DNA from: Porticoccaceae bacterium
GTDB taxonomy: Bacteria; Pseudomonadota; Gammaproteobacteria; Pseudomonadales; Porticoccaceae
DNA: 64,000 nucleotides
Direction: 5' to 3'
NCBI GenBank assembly: GCA_002702725.1
Contig: PABE01000152.1
Coordinates: 1-64,000 of the forward strand
Positions 34,302-43,742 of this stretch are shown here, in pieces. Both the position numbers and the translations under genes were made by a program. How positions within the stretch are numbered: the first letter of the stretch is position 1; each line of letters opens with the position of its first letter. The notes under the pieces were generated by a model. That model had not been told where the DNA came from and did no database searches. It saw only the letters and a list, made by a program, of their open reading frames with translations.

Positions 34302-35455
34302 AGGATCACCTCGTTGGCGATCACCGCCAGCACCTGGTTGAGAAAGCGAAAGCCCTGGTCAGTGGTAACCAGTCGTTGCGGATCCCGGTCCACCAGGCCA
34401 CGGTCGGCCAACCTCTGCCAGCAGTCAGCGATGAGCTTTTCATCGAGGCCGGTTCTGCGAAGGAACAGTGACCGCTCGACGCCCGCCTTGAGACGCAGGG
34501 CATTCATGAAAAATTCCAGTGGCCGCTCATTGGTTGGCACTGGATGTTCCGCCGCCAGGCCGCCGTCCGACCGAGCCAGGTAGTCCGCCGGCGTGCGGGT
34601 CTTGCGGGTGCGAATGATGTCCCCGGTATGCGGGTATGTGATCTTGCCGTGTGCGCCGGGCCCGATCCCCAGATAGTCGCCGAATTGCCAGTAGTTCAGG
34701 TTATGCCGGGAAGGGTTGCCGGGTCTGGCGTAGGCGGAGATTTCGTATTGTTCGAAGCCGGCCCGATCCAGGGCCGCTGCGCCGGTGTCCTGAATATCCG
34801 CAAGGATGTCCTCCCCGGGCAGAACGGGAGGGCGCTTGTAAAATGCCGTATTGGGCTCGATGGTCAGTTGATACCAGGACAGATGCGTCGGGTCGAGCGC
34901 CAGAGCCGTGGTCAGGTCCGCCAGTGCCTGTGCCGGTGTCTGTTCAGGCAGGCCGTGCATCAGGTCAAGGTTGAAGTTGTCGAAACCGGCAGCGCGGGCG
35001 CTGGCGGCGGCGGTTACCGCCGCCGCCCGATCGTGGATGCGACCAAGGCGCTGTAAATGGCGATTGTCAAAGCTTTGAATGCCGATGGATAAGCGGTTGA
35101 CACCGGCACTGCGAAAGCCCCGGAAACGATCCTGTTCGAAGGTTCCCGGGTTGGCCTCCAGGGTGATTTCGATGTCGGGTTCAAAGCCGATGGCCCTTTC
35201 CGCATTTTTCAGGATGGCGGCAATGGTCGCCGGGGAAAGCAGGCTGGGTGTGCCGCCCCCGAAAAAAACCGCCGATAATTTTCGGCCCTGTACCCGGGGT
35301 AAGTCCGACGCCAGATCCCGCTCGAGCGCTATGAGATATTCCGCTTCGGGAATATCACCGCCCTGCGGCTCATGGGAATTGAAATCGCAATAGGGGCATT
35401 TGCGCACACACCAGGGCACGTGCACGTAGAGGGTCAGGGGCGGCAGGTGCAGCAT
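34298..35455 (-). CDS. hemW: Haem chaperone HemW (radical SAM)
   Basis: A 385-residue radical SAM protein, once called coproporphyrinogen III oxidase-like, that binds and delivers haem. The iron-sulfur motif CVRKCPYC has cysteines at 16, 20 and 23. VFFGGGTPSLL and EITLEANPGTFE are HemN/HemW signatures. The fourth cysteine position next to the motif is occupied by D-F, as is usual in HemW. It overlaps rdgB by one base. The order rdgB-hemW is conserved in gammaproteobacteria. Confidence 0.93.
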   Translation of the reverse strand: MLHLPPLTLYVHVPWCVRKCPYCDFNSHEPQGGDIPEAEYLIALERDLASDLPRVQGRKLSAVFFGGGTPSLLSPATIAAILKNAERAIGFEPDIEITLEANPGTFEQDRFRGFRSAGVNRLSIGIQSFDNRHLQRLGRIHDRAAAVTAAASARAAGFDNFNLDLMHGLPEQTPAQALADLTTALALDPTHLSWYQLTIEPNTAFYKRPPVLPGEDILADIQDTGAAALDRAGFEQYEISAYARPGNPSRHNLNYWQFGDYLGIGPGAHGKITYPHTGDIIRTRKTRTPADYLARSDGGLAAEHPVPTNERPLEFFMNALRLKAGVERSLFLRRTGLDEKLIADCWQRLADRGLVDRDPQRLVTTDQGFRFLNQVLAVIANEVIL

Positions 35456-36060
35456 TAATGGTGGCGAAGCCGATCAAGTAACTGGTGCAGGGCGCGGGCC
35501 CGGTGACTTAAGGTGTTCTTCACTTCGCGGGTCAGTTCGGCGGCGGTGCAGTTCTGTTCCCGGACGAAGAACACAGGGTCATAGCCAAAGCCGTGCCGGC
35601 CCTGAGGCTTGTGGGCGATGACGCCCTCCCACGTGCCCTGGCAAATCATCGGTGTCGGATCCTCCGGGTGGCGCATATAGACCAACAGGCATTGGAAGCG
35701 GGCGCTGCGGGCATCGTCACCCACCTCGACCATTTGTTCCAGCAGTTTGGCAATATTGTCGGCGTCACTGGCCCCGGGGCCGGCGAAACGGGCGGAAAAA
35801 ACCCCGGGGGCGCCGTTGAGTGCATCGACTTCCAGGCCGGAATCATCGGCAATGGCCGGCAGGCCGCTCAGGCTGCTGGCATGGCGGGCCTTGAGAATGG
35901 CGTTTTCGACAAAGCTGAGTCCCGACTCCTCGGCGTCGGTGATGTCGAAGACCGATTGCGGATCCACCTTCATGCCGGCGCCGTCGAACAAGGCGCGAAA
36001 CTCGCGCAATTTACCGGCGTTGCCGCTCGCCAGTACAACGTGTTCCGGTACTCTGGTCAT
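35455..36060 (-). CDS. rdgB: dITP/XTP pyrophosphatase
   Basis: A house-cleaning pyrophosphatase of 201 residues that hydrolyses dITP, XTP and related non-canonical nucleotides. VVLASGNAGKLREFRALF is the N-terminal phosphate loop, then GLSFVENAILKARHASSLSGLPAIADDSGLEVDALNGAPGVFSARFAG is the catalytic core. HGFGYDPVFFV ends it. It starts 4 bp after the DUF4426 stop, inside the met operon. Confidence 0.96.
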   Translation of the reverse strand: MTRVPEHVVLASGNAGKLREFRALFDGAGMKVDPQSVFDITDAEESGLSFVENAILKARHASSLSGLPAIADDSGLEVDALNGAPGVFSARFAGPGASDADNIAKLLEQMVEVGDDARSARFQCLLVYMRHPEDPTPMICQGTWEGVIAHKPQGRHGFGYDPVFFVREQNCTAAELTREVKNTLSHRARALHQLLDRLRHH

Positions 36061-36063
36061 GGC

Positions 36064-36501
36064 TTATTTGTTGTCGTGGTAAAACGTGCGCTGGAAGGTG
36101 ACGTTGTAGGGTTTGTCACCGGCGTTGTTGCGTACCTGCACTTTAAACGTCAGAGGGTCTTCATGTTCAAATTCGAAGGGCGCCAGGTAGTAGACAGCGT
36201 CGCCTTCCCGCACTTCAAAGAAATCCAGGGTCTGTTGCTGGGCAAAAATATTCGATACGGAACCTTCCACCACGGCGGTTCTGCCCGTGGATGAACCCTT
36301 CTCGACGACGGCGATATTGACCAGCCCTTTGTCCACGCCACGGGTGATGTTGTAGGCGCTCGCCACCTCGGGCTTGATAAAACTGCTGTTGAAGGCACTG
36401 AAATAGACGGTGGTATCGCCGAAGGCCTTGGCGTTGGTGGTGTCCGCCTGGGCAAACAGGGGGGAGAGCATCATCATTGCGGAAATGAGAAAAACCTTCA
36501 T
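36064..36501 (-). CDS. DUF4426 secreted protein
   Basis: A 145-residue protein with a signal peptide (MKVFLISAMMMLSPLFAQA). A beta-rich domain then begins TTNAKAFGDTTVYFSAFNSSFIKPEVASAYNITRG, matching DUF4426, and KVQVRNNAGDKPYNVTFQRTFY closes it. Function unknown; the location is probably periplasmic. It overlaps metW by 4 bp and lies 4 bp before rdgB. The same position is found in Pseudomonas, which suggests conserved co-expression. Confidence 0.85.
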   Translation of the reverse strand: MKVFLISAMMMLSPLFAQADTTNAKAFGDTTVYFSAFNSSFIKPEVASAYNITRGVDKGLVNIAVVEKGSSTGRTAVVEGSVSNIFAQQQTLDFFEVREGDAVYYLAPFEFEHEDPLTFKVQVRNNAGDKPYNVTFQRTFYHDNK

Positions 36502-37118
36502 CGCGTATCTCCTGTGTTGTTCTGGTGTTTGCTCAAATGGTAAATCGCCGTCTCTGCAAAGAGATTAGGCCAAATTCCACTGAGTTGCCTCTCTATGGCT
36601 GTGCTGGCCACCGTGGCGCGGTCCAGGATACGAATCGTCTTCTCCCGGCAAAGGGCCTCGAAATCCCGGACGGTGCAAAAGTGGATATTGGGGGTATCGT
36701 ACCACTGGTAACTGAGTTGCTTGGTAACCGGCATCCGGCCCCGGGCGGCAAGGTAGAGACGCGTCCGCAGGGCGCCGAAGTTCGGGAAGGTGACCACGCA
36801 CTCCTTGCCGATGCGCAGCATCTCGTCGATGGTCAGATCCGGGCGTTTCAGGGCCTGCAGGGAGTTGGTCATCACCACCGTGTCAAAGCTGTTGTCGGGG
36901 AAGTGCGCCAGTCCCTTGTTGATGTCGGTTTCGATAACGTTCACACCGCGGGCAATGCAGGCGGTGATCCGTTCAGGGTCAATTTCAAGACCGTAACCCT
37001 CGACGTTGAGGCTCTCGCGGAGGCGTTCCAGCAGGGCGCCGTCGCCACAGCCCAGGTCCAGTACCCGGCTGTCGGGTGCGATCCACTTTTGAAGAATTTC
37101 CAGGTCGACGCGCAGCAT
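36498..37118 (-). CDS. metW: Methionine biosynthesis protein MetW
   Basis: A 206-residue protein with a class I SAM-methyltransferase-like fold. VLDLGCGDGALLERLRE is the SAM loop at residues about 19-35. FDTVVMTNSLQALKRPDLTIDEMLRIGKECVVTFPNFGALRTRLYL is diagnostic of MetW. It is required with MetX in some proteobacteria for homoserine acylation. Its ATG overlaps the metX stop, and its own stop overlaps the DUF4426 start, so all three are translationally coupled. Confidence 0.94.
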   Translation of the reverse strand: MLRVDLEILQKWIAPDSRVLDLGCGDGALLERLRESLNVEGYGLEIDPERITACIARGVNVIETDINKGLAHFPDNSFDTVVMTNSLQALKRPDLTIDEMLRIGKECVVTFPNFGALRTRLYLAARGRMPVTKQLSYQWYDTPNIHFCTVRDFEALCREKTIRILDRATVASTAIERQLSGIWPNLFAETAIYHLSKHQNNTGDTR

Positions 37119-38287
37119 CAGTTACCCCTCGCCAGTTTGTCGGCCTCATCGGCCACTTTGGCCATGTAGGTGCGAAACACGGACTCGTAACGGGGATTGG
37201 GCAGCAGGAAAGCGTCGTGGCCCATCTCCGATTCGATGTTGGCGTAGACCACGTCGCGGTTGGCGCCAATCAAGGCGTCGACAATTTCCTCGGACCGTTT
37301 TGGCGAGAATCGCCAGTCGGAGGTAAAGGAGATCACCAGGAACTTGCACAGGGCGTGTCCAAAGGCCTTGACGGGATTGTGGTCGTATTCCCGTGCCAGA
37401 TCAAAGTAGTCGAGTATCTTGGTCATGAGCAGGTAGGTGTTGGCGTCGAAGCTGCCGGAGAAAGAATCGCCCTGGTGGCGCAGGTAACTTTCCACCTGGA
37501 ATTCGATCGGTGCTTCCAGGCCGCGCTCAAAGGTGCCCCGGCGCAGCTCGCGGCCAAAGCGGGTGCCCATCAGCTCGTCGGACAGATAGGTGACGTGTCC
37601 GATCATGCGGGCCAGCGCAAGACCATTGCGGGGCAGGGTCTCACGGCTGAGGTAGTCGCCCTGGTGGAACTCCGGATCAGACTGGATTGCCCGCCGGGCG
37701 ATTTCATTGAACGCGATATTCTGGGCGCTCAATTTCATGGCCGAGGCGATCACCACGCAGTGGCGCAGTCGGTCCGGGTATTCCAGGGCCCAGCGCATGG
37801 CGTTCATGCCGCCCAGGCTGCCACCGACCACGGCCGCCCACTGGCCGATGCCCATCTTTGCGGCCAGGCGAGCCTGGCTGTGAACCCAGTCCCGGGCCCG
37901 CAGGGGAGGGAAGTCGCGACCCCAGGGTTTGCCGGTGGCGGAGTTGATGGAACGCGGGCCGGTGCTACCGTGGCAACCGCCGATGTTGTTCAGGGCGACG
38001 ACGTAAAACCGGTTGGTATCGATGGGTTTGCCGGGACCGATATAGGCGTCCCACCAGCCGGGCTTTTTGTCCTCCGGGCTGTGGTAGCCGGCGGCGTGGT
38101 GGTGTCCGGACAGGGCGTGGCAAATCAGTACGGCATTGCTGGCTGTGCGGTTCAGCTCCCCGTAGGTTTCGACCACCAGCTCGTACCGGGGCAGTATCCG
38201 GCCGCAGGCGAGCTCCAGTGGCTCGTCAAAGACATAGGTCTGCGGTTTGACCAGGCCGACCGAGTCGGAAGGAAATGAACTGTTCAT
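37118..38287 (-). CDS. metX: Homoserine O-acyltransferase MetX (probably succinyl type)
   Basis: An alpha/beta hydrolase-fold enzyme of 389 residues that acylates homoserine in methionine synthesis. Nucleophile Ser157 lies in [30 protein letters not shown] and [24 protein letters not shown] are signatures. An aspartate and a histidine ([13 protein letters not shown]) complete the triad. MetX enzymes paired with MetW in gammaproteobacteria are usually succinyltransferases (MetXS); that reading is by group. It heads a long operon running to the BASS gene. Confidence 0.93.
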   Translation of the reverse strand: MNSSFPSDSVGLVKPQTYVFDEPLELACGRILPRYELVVETYGELNRTASNAVLICHALSGHHHAAGYHSPEDKKPGWWDAYIGPGKPIDTNRFYVVALNNIGGCHGSTGPRSINSATGKPWGRDFPPLRARDWVHSQARLAAKMGIGQWAAVVGGSLGGMNAMRWALEYPDRLRHCVVIASAMKLSAQNIAFNEIARRAIQSDPEFHQGDYLSRETLPRNGLALARMIGHVTYLSDELMGTRFGRELRRGTFERGLEAPIEFQVESYLRHQGDSFSGSFDANTYLLMTKILDYFDLAREYDHNPVKAFGHALCKFLVISFTSDWRFSPKRSEEIVDALIGANRDVVYANIESEMGHDAFLLPNPRYESVFRTYMAKVADEADKLARGN

Positions 38288-38373
38288 AGGGTTCTTATTC
38301 TACACAGTTTGGCGATAACGCCGGCCGCTGGTGGCCGAGTGTCGCAAGCGCTGGACAGGGCAGACGTTTGCTT

Positions 38374-39813
38374 TCATTCCGGCACGGTGATGATTTTGAG
38401 GGTGTTTGTCTCGCCCATCTTGCCAAAAACGTTGCCGTAGGTGGTCAGCACCTGGTCGCCGGCGGACAGCGAGCCTTCCTGCTTCAGGGCGTGAATGGCC
38501 GCTTCCAGAGAGCTTTGGATGGCACTGGCGCCCTCCGCCATCGGCATGGGAATCACACCCCGGTAAAGGCACATGGCGCGCAGGGAGCGCACCTGTTGTG
38601 AGATTCCGTAAATGGGGATGCCGGAACGGATACGGGACATCCACAGGGGCGTGTTGCCGCTCTCTGTCAGGCACAGTATGGCTTTGACGGAGCCGAGGTG
38701 ATTGGCGGTGTACATCGCGGCCATGGCGATGGCTTCGTCGGTGCGTTCGAACATGCGATCGAGGCGATGGCCCGAATGGCGGTTGGCCGGTTGCTTCTCG
38801 GCACCGGTAATAATCCGTGCCATGGCCTCGACGACTTTGACCGGATGGTTGCCGGTGGCGGTCTCCGCAGACAGCATCACCGCATCGGTGCCATCGAGCA
38901 CGGCATTGGCGACATCAAATACTTCGGCACGGGTTGGCAGGGGGCTTTCGATCATGCTTTCCATCATCTGGGTGGCGGTGATCACAATCCGGTTGAGTTG
39001 CCGGGCGCGGAGGATCATTTTTTTCTGGATGCCGATCAGTTCCGCATCGCCAATTTCCACTCCCAGGTCGCCACGGGCCACCATGACCGCGTCCGAGGCA
39101 ACAATGATATCGTCCAGTGCATCGTCGCTGGCTACGGCTTCGGCCCGCTCCACTTTGGCGACAATGCGGGCCTGGCAGCCGGCCCGTTCGGCGGCGGCAC
39201 GGGCAAAGCGAACGTCGTCACCTGTGCGGGGAAAGGAGACAGCGAGAAAGTCCAGTTCCAGTGCCGCAGCCAGCTCGATGTCCGCGAAATCTTTCTCGGT
39301 CAGGGCGGGCGCTGACAACCCGCCTCCCTTGAGGTTAATGCCTTTGTTTGAACTCAATTGCCCGCCTACCAGGACACGGGTGTGGATGCAGCCGTCGGCG
39401 ACGTCCTGTATACCGAGCTCCAGCCGGCCATCGTCCAGCAGTAGCACCTGACCGGGTCGGCAGTCCTCGATCAGCTGTGGGTAGGTGACACCGACGGCTT
39501 TGACATTGCCGTCCCGGCTTGCCATTCGGGTGTCGAGTGTGAAGGTGTCGCCTGCCTTCAGTTGGACGGGACCACCGGCAAAGCCGGCAATACGGATTTT
39601 TGGTCCCTGCAAGTCGCCAAGAATGCCGACTTCGGCCTTGCATCGGGCGGCGGCGGCGCGGATATCGACGCAACGCTGGCGGTGCTCGTCGGCACTGCCG
39701 TGGGAGAAGTTGAGGCGAAAAACGTTGGCGCCAGCACGTATCAGCGATTCGATAATGGCGGGTTCAGCGCTGGCTGGACCCAGGGTGGCGATGATCTTTG
39801 TGCGCTTTTGCAT
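38374..39813 (-). CDS. pyk: Pyruvate kinase
   Basis: A 479-residue glycolytic enzyme that makes ATP and pyruvate from phosphoenolpyruvate. MQKRTKIIATLGPASAEPAIIESLIRAGANVFRLNFSHG is the usual start. VAKVERAEAV and MVARGDLGVEIGDAEL hold the metal and catalytic residues, and ATQMMESMIESPLPTRAEVFDVANAVLDGTDAVMLSAETA is the family signature. The ATG at 39813 is used; a longer frame adds non-homologous residues. The 275 bp upstream to yggU contain no gene I can support. Whether it is PykA or PykF type cannot be told here. Confidence 0.95.
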   Translation of the reverse strand: MQKRTKIIATLGPASAEPAIIESLIRAGANVFRLNFSHGSADEHRQRCVDIRAAAARCKAEVGILGDLQGPKIRIAGFAGGPVQLKAGDTFTLDTRMASRDGNVKAVGVTYPQLIEDCRPGQVLLLDDGRLELGIQDVADGCIHTRVLVGGQLSSNKGINLKGGGLSAPALTEKDFADIELAAALELDFLAVSFPRTGDDVRFARAAAERAGCQARIVAKVERAEAVASDDALDDIIVASDAVMVARGDLGVEIGDAELIGIQKKMILRARQLNRIVITATQMMESMIESPLPTRAEVFDVANAVLDGTDAVMLSAETATGNHPVKVVEAMARIITGAEKQPANRHSGHRLDRMFERTDEAIAMAAMYTANHLGSVKAILCLTESGNTPLWMSRIRSGIPIYGISQQVRSLRAMCLYRGVIPMPMAEGASAIQSSLEAAIHALKQEGSLSAGDQVLTTYGNVFGKMGETNTLKIITVPE

Positions 39814-40088
39814 CCTTATCCGGCCTTGGTTGAAGGTGGTCGCATTGTAATCAAATTGGCACCTGAAGTGCGGTGTCAAAGGCCCTCACAACGCCAAATC
39901 GAGCTGTTTTTTCGAGCCAGACTCAACGACAGAGATCGTTGACAAAGCGACAGCCCGCTTGCGCAGACAGTTCCCTGTCTCTGCCGCGGCGGAAAGGCTG
40001 TCAGTCCTCGCAGGGTGGCGGTCGGCGCCAGCTCGGTTGTGTTTGAGGGTATGACGCCTGTTGCGCATGGGCGCGGGTCACGTGCGGA

Positions 40089-40394
40089 TCAGTGTGCGGT
40101 TTCCTGACTCAGCAGAGACGTCAATGCTTTCGGCAGGGCACTGGCACCGTCGATAAACAGGGTTTTTTGCCGGCTTCCCGCGCCCCGCACAACGGCAACG
40201 CGGCTCTTCGCCACGCCAAATGTTTTGGCGATAAATTTAATCAGCCTTTCGTTGGCTTTGCCGTCAATGGGGGGTGAGGATACCTGAACTTTTACCCGCC
40301 CGTCGTGCAGCCCGGCGAGGCCGTCCCGGCTGGCATTGGGTTGAACGACACAGAATAGCGTGAGGCCATTTGTTTCCCGGCGAAAGAAATCCAT
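40089..40394 (-). CDS. yggU: DUF167 family protein YggU
   Basis: A 101-residue protein. LTLFCVVQPNASRDGLAGLHDGRVKVQVSSPPIDGKANERLIKFIAKTFGVAKSRVAVVRGAGSRQKTLFI is the complete DUF167 domain with the PxDGKAN motif near residue 42. Function unknown. It is last in the yggS-proC-yggT-yggU run, 12 bp after yggT. Confidence 0.9.
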   Translation of the reverse strand: MDFFRRETNGLTLFCVVQPNASRDGLAGLHDGRVKVQVSSPPIDGKANERLIKFIAKTFGVAKSRVAVVRGAGSRQKTLFIDGASALPKALTSLLSQETAH

Positions 40395-40406
40395 AAAGGT
40401 GGTTCT

Positions 40407-40994
40407 TCAGATACCCGGCACCGCCCAGGTGGGCAGGCGTGCGGCGCTGGCAGCGTGACCGACAAATATCCGCAGCATATTGAGCACCAGGAAGACCAGG
40501 ATGGGGGACAAATCGAGCATGCCGATATTGGGCATGAGTTTGCGGAACGGCGCCATGACGGGTTCCATCAACTGCCAGAGCAGGGCAACCGCCGGGTGGG
40601 GGTTGTGGGGCGCGACCCAGCTGAGAATGATCGCCGCCAGGAGTCCATAGATGTAAATATTGATCAGCATCGACACCAGGCCGAGAACACCCCACCAGAG
40701 CACGTAGAAGATATTGATAAGCGGGTTGCCGTTCAGGGATGCGGTGACCTGTATGGCCACCCACTGTAGCAACAGGGCCAGGACAAGACTGGCGAAATCA
40801 ACCCTTCCCAGGGGCGGAAACAGTTTGCGCAGCGGCGCCAGCAGGGGAACCGTCGCCCTGTGGGCGAATTGTGATACGGGATTATAAAAATCTGCCTGGC
40901 AGAGTTGCAGCAAAAAGCGCAGCAGGATGATGACCAGGTAAATCGAGGCCAGGGATTGAATCAGAAACGTACCGGCATCGGTAAATGCATTCAT
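40407..40994 (-). CDS. yggT: YggT family membrane protein
   Basis: A 195-residue inner-membrane protein with two tandem YggT repeats, each a pair of hydrophobic helices and a proline-bearing loop: FYNPVSQFAHRATVPLLAPLRKLFPPLGRVD in the first and HNPHPAVALLWQLMEPVMAPFRKLMPNIGMLD in the second. The family is linked to osmotic balance and cell envelope, but its activity is unknown. It is 9 bp from proC in the same operon. Confidence 0.92.
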   Translation of the reverse strand: MNAFTDAGTFLIQSLASIYLVIILLRFLLQLCQADFYNPVSQFAHRATVPLLAPLRKLFPPLGRVDFASLVLALLLQWVAIQVTASLNGNPLINIFYVLWWGVLGLVSMLINIYIYGLLAAIILSWVAPHNPHPAVALLWQLMEPVMAPFRKLMPNIGMLDLSPILVFLVLNMLRIFVGHAASAARLPTWAVPGI

Positions 40995-41003
40995 GTCGTG
41001 CCC

Positions 41004-41825
41004 TTAAATGCTGAATTCGGCGGCCATTTCCCGGGCTCTGTCCCGGGCCGCAGTCATGGCCCGGGCGACCAGCCCCGGCAGATCGCCGTCAATGAAGGTG
41101 TTGATGGCTTTTTCCGTGGTTCCCGCCGGGGAGCTCACCCGTCGGCGCAGTTCGGCGGCGTCGACATCGCTGTCCATCGCCATCCGGGCCGCGCCGAGTG
41201 CAGTTTGCAAGGTCAGGGTTCGCGCCGCCTCCGGGGTGAGTCCCAGATCGACACCGGCTTTTTCCATGGTTTCCATCAGTAAAAAGAAATAGGCGGGGCC
41301 ACTGCCGGAAACCGCGGTGACGGCGTCGATATCGGCTTCGCTGTCGAGCCAGAGGGCGCTGCCAATGGCACTGAACAGGCTTTCGACCAGGGATTTCTGC
41401 GCGCCGTTGACCGCTGGCGAGGCGAACAGACCGGTGGCCCCGGTATGGACCAGTGCCGGTGTATTGGGCATGGCGCGCACCAGTGGTGTGCCCTTTCCCA
41501 GCCATGTTTCCAGCGCCGCGACGGGGATGCCGGCGGCTATGGAGACGACAACCGGTTTGTGGCCGAGGGCATCGGACAGGTCGCATGCGACCGGCTTCAT
41601 GATTTGGGGTTTCACCGCCAGGACCACGACATCGGCGTTCATGCAGGCCGAATGGTTGTCGTCGGTAACCGCGACTCCGAATCTCGCCGTAAGCTGTTCC
41701 CTGGCCTCGGCGACCGGTTCGCTGACCCGCACCGACGCGGCGGGAAAGCCCTTCTCAACGATGCCGCCTATCAGGCTGGTGGCCATGTTGCCGCCGCCAA
41801 TAAAGGCTATGGTCGCATTCTTCAA
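41004..41825 (-). CDS. proC: Pyrroline-5-carboxylate reductase
   Basis: A 273-residue enzyme that reduces pyrroline-5-carboxylate to proline with NAD(P)H. The N-terminal Rossmann IAFIGGGNMATSLIGGIV is at residues 5-22. VRAMPNTPALVHTGATGLF and VTAVSGSGPAYFFLLMETMEKAGVDLGLTPEAARTLTLQT are the substrate-binding signature. RRRVSSPAGTTEKAI is at the C-terminus. It is 46 bp after yggS. Confidence 0.96.
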   Translation of the reverse strand: MKNATIAFIGGGNMATSLIGGIVEKGFPAASVRVSEPVAEAREQLTARFGVAVTDDNHSACMNADVVVLAVKPQIMKPVACDLSDALGHKPVVVSIAAGIPVAALETWLGKGTPLVRAMPNTPALVHTGATGLFASPAVNGAQKSLVESLFSAIGSALWLDSEADIDAVTAVSGSGPAYFFLLMETMEKAGVDLGLTPEAARTLTLQTALGAARMAMDSDVDAAELRRRVSSPAGTTEKAINTFIDGDLPGLVARAMTAARDRAREMAAEFSI

Positions 41826-41871
41826 AAGCGGTATCTCCGGTTATAACTGATATCTGTTCGGGGCACTCAAA

Positions 41872-42564
41872 TCAGGTGCGCTTGCCAAAAATTGCGGTAC
41901 CGACCCGAACAATGGTGGCGCCCTCTCTCACCGCCTCTGCCAGGTCCGCTGACATGCCCATTGACAGGGTGTCGAGACCGGCGAGCCGTGGGTCCGCCCG
42001 GCGAAGGGATTCCAGCAACCGGGCCAGTCGGGTAAATGGTGACGGCCGTTCGGTATCCGGGGACGGATCCGGTATCGCCATCAGGCCCCGCAGGCGGACA
42101 TTGTGCAGTTCGGCCATGTCCAGCGCCAATGGTAGCACGTCTTTTGGAGCCACTCCGGCCTTGCTGGTCTCGTTGTCGATGTTGACCTGGATGCACAGAT
42201 TCAGTGCCGGCAACGCCGCCGGGCGCTGTTCGCTGAGCCGGCGGGCAACTTTCAAACGATCGATACTGTGCACCCAGTGGAAGTGGCTGGCCACGGGCTT
42301 TGTCTTATTCGACTGGAGGGGGCCGATGAAATGCCACTGGATGTCATCGAGCCTTGAGAGTGTGGCGATTTTATCCATCGCCTCCTGAAGATAGTTCTCC
42401 CCGAAATCCCGCTGCCCCGCTTCGTAGGCGATGCGGAGTTTTTCCGCAGGCTGGCCTTTGCTGACCGCCAAAAGGCGAATGTCATCCGCTTTTCGCCCGG
42501 CATCACGGGCAGCGCTGGCGATCTGCCGGTGGACAAGCGTCAGGTTCTCGGCGATAGTCGGCAT
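41872..42564 (-). CDS. yggS: PLP-binding homeostasis protein YggS
   Basis: A 230-residue single-domain alanine-racemase-fold protein that binds PLP without known enzyme activity and maintains PLP and amino-acid balance. PLP lysine 36 is in LLAVSKGQPAEKLR. GQRDFGENYLQEAMDKI, WHFIGPLQSNKTK and RLRGLMAIP are family hallmarks, with MGMSADLAEAVREGATIVRVGTAIFG at the C-terminus. It heads the yggS-proC-yggT-yggU operon, divergent from pilT by 96 bp. Confidence 0.95.
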   Translation of the reverse strand: MPTIAENLTLVHRQIASAARDAGRKADDIRLLAVSKGQPAEKLRIAYEAGQRDFGENYLQEAMDKIATLSRLDDIQWHFIGPLQSNKTKPVASHFHWVHSIDRLKVARRLSEQRPAALPALNLCIQVNIDNETSKAGVAPKDVLPLALDMAELHNVRLRGLMAIPDPSPDTERPSPFTRLARLLESLRRADPRLAGLDTLSMGMSADLAEAVREGATIVRVGTAIFGKRT

Positions 42565-42660
42565 TATAGGCAGTGGCTCATAGTAGTATGCTCATTCACT
42601 CTGAGAGTGTGAGGATGCGGGGACAACGGGTTTGACGACAAAAATACACGGGAATCGATA

Positions 42661-43695
42661 ATGGATATCACGGAACTACTGGCGTTTAGCGTCAAGCAAG
42701 GGGCATCTGACCTGCACTTGTCTGCGGGATTGCCTCCCATGATCCGCATCGACGGCGATATTCGCCGCATTAACCTGCCTCCCATGGAGCACAAGGAGGT
42801 TCATAGTCTGATCTACGAGATTATGAATGACAAGCAACGCCGCGATTACGAGGAGTTTCTCGAGACGGATTTCTCCTTCGAAGTGCCCGGTGTTGCGCGC
42901 TTCCGGGTAAACGCCTTTAACCAGAACCGTGGTGCCGGTGCTGTGTTCCGGACCATCCCGTCGAGGGTGTTGTCCCTTGAGGACCTGGGCCTCGGCTCAA
43001 TCTTCAAGGAAGTTGCCATGCTCCCCCGGGGTCTGGTGCTGGTGACCGGGCCCACGGGTTCCGGTAAAAGCACGACGTTGGCGGCGATCATTGATTACAT
43101 CAATCAGCAGCGCTACCAGCACGTGCTGACCATCGAGGACCCCATCGAATTTGTCCATGAGAGCAAGAAATGCCTGATTAACCAGCGCGAGGTGCACAAG
43201 GATACCCATGGCTTCAATGAGGCGCTGCGCTCGGCCCTCCGGGAAGACCCGGACATCATCCTGGTCGGCGAGATGCGCGATCTGGAAACCATTCGCCTGG
43301 CGCTTACCGCGGCGGAAACCGGGCACCTGGTGTTTGGCACCCTGCATACCACGTCGGCGGCAAAAACCATCGACCGTGTGATCGATGTCTTTCCGGCTGC
43401 GGAAAAGGATATGGTACGGTCGATGCTGTCGGAGTCCCTGCCGGCGGTCTTTGCCCAGACGCTTATGAAGAAGATTGGCGGCGGGCGTGTGGCGGCCCAC
43501 GAAATCATGATCGGCACCTCGGCGATCCGCAACCTTATACGAGAGGACAAGGTTGCGCAGATGTACTCGGCGATCCAGACCGGCTCGTCCTATGGTATGC
43601 AGACAATGGATCAGTGCCTGCTGAAACTGGTTAAGCAGAAGGTTGTTGCCCGCGACGTCGCCCGGGAAAAAGCCAAAATTCCCGATGATTTCTAG
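42661..43695 (+). CDS. pilT: Type IV pilus retraction ATPase PilT
   Basis: A hexameric cytoplasmic ATPase of 344 residues that powers pilus retraction and twitching. Walker A TGPTGSGKSTT has Lys136. ILVGEMRDLETIRLALTAAETGHLVFGTLHT contains the Walker B and His boxes. Near the C-terminus the AIRNLIREDKVAQM motif is required for retraction in PilT. It is followed by pilU after 47 bp. Confidence 0.97.
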   Translation: MDITELLAFSVKQGASDLHLSAGLPPMIRIDGDIRRINLPPMEHKEVHSLIYEIMNDKQRRDYEEFLETDFSFEVPGVARFRVNAFNQNRGAGAVFRTIPSRVLSLEDLGLGSIFKEVAMLPRGLVLVTGPTGSGKSTTLAAIIDYINQQRYQHVLTIEDPIEFVHESKKCLINQREVHKDTHGFNEALRSALREDPDIILVGEMRDLETIRLALTAAETGHLVFGTLHTTSAAKTIDRVIDVFPAAEKDMVRSMLSESLPAVFAQTLMKKIGGGRVAAHEIMIGTSAIRNLIREDKVAQMYSAIQTGSSYGMQTMDQCLLKLVKQKVVARDVAREKAKIPDDF

Positions 43696-43742
43696 GCGGC
43701 GACTCGCGGCGAGAAAATATGGCTCCGGAAGAGGAAATACCC

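Noticed and set aside
39814-40088. The gap between yggU and pyk, with a TCAACGA/TCGTTGA inverted repeat
   Set aside because: The repeat has short arms and no T tract. I found no RNA, gene or promoter strong enough to report.
42565-42660. A short CACTC/GAGTG repeat between yggS and pilT
   Set aside because: Five-bp arms with a three-base loop are easily found by chance and match no known regulator.
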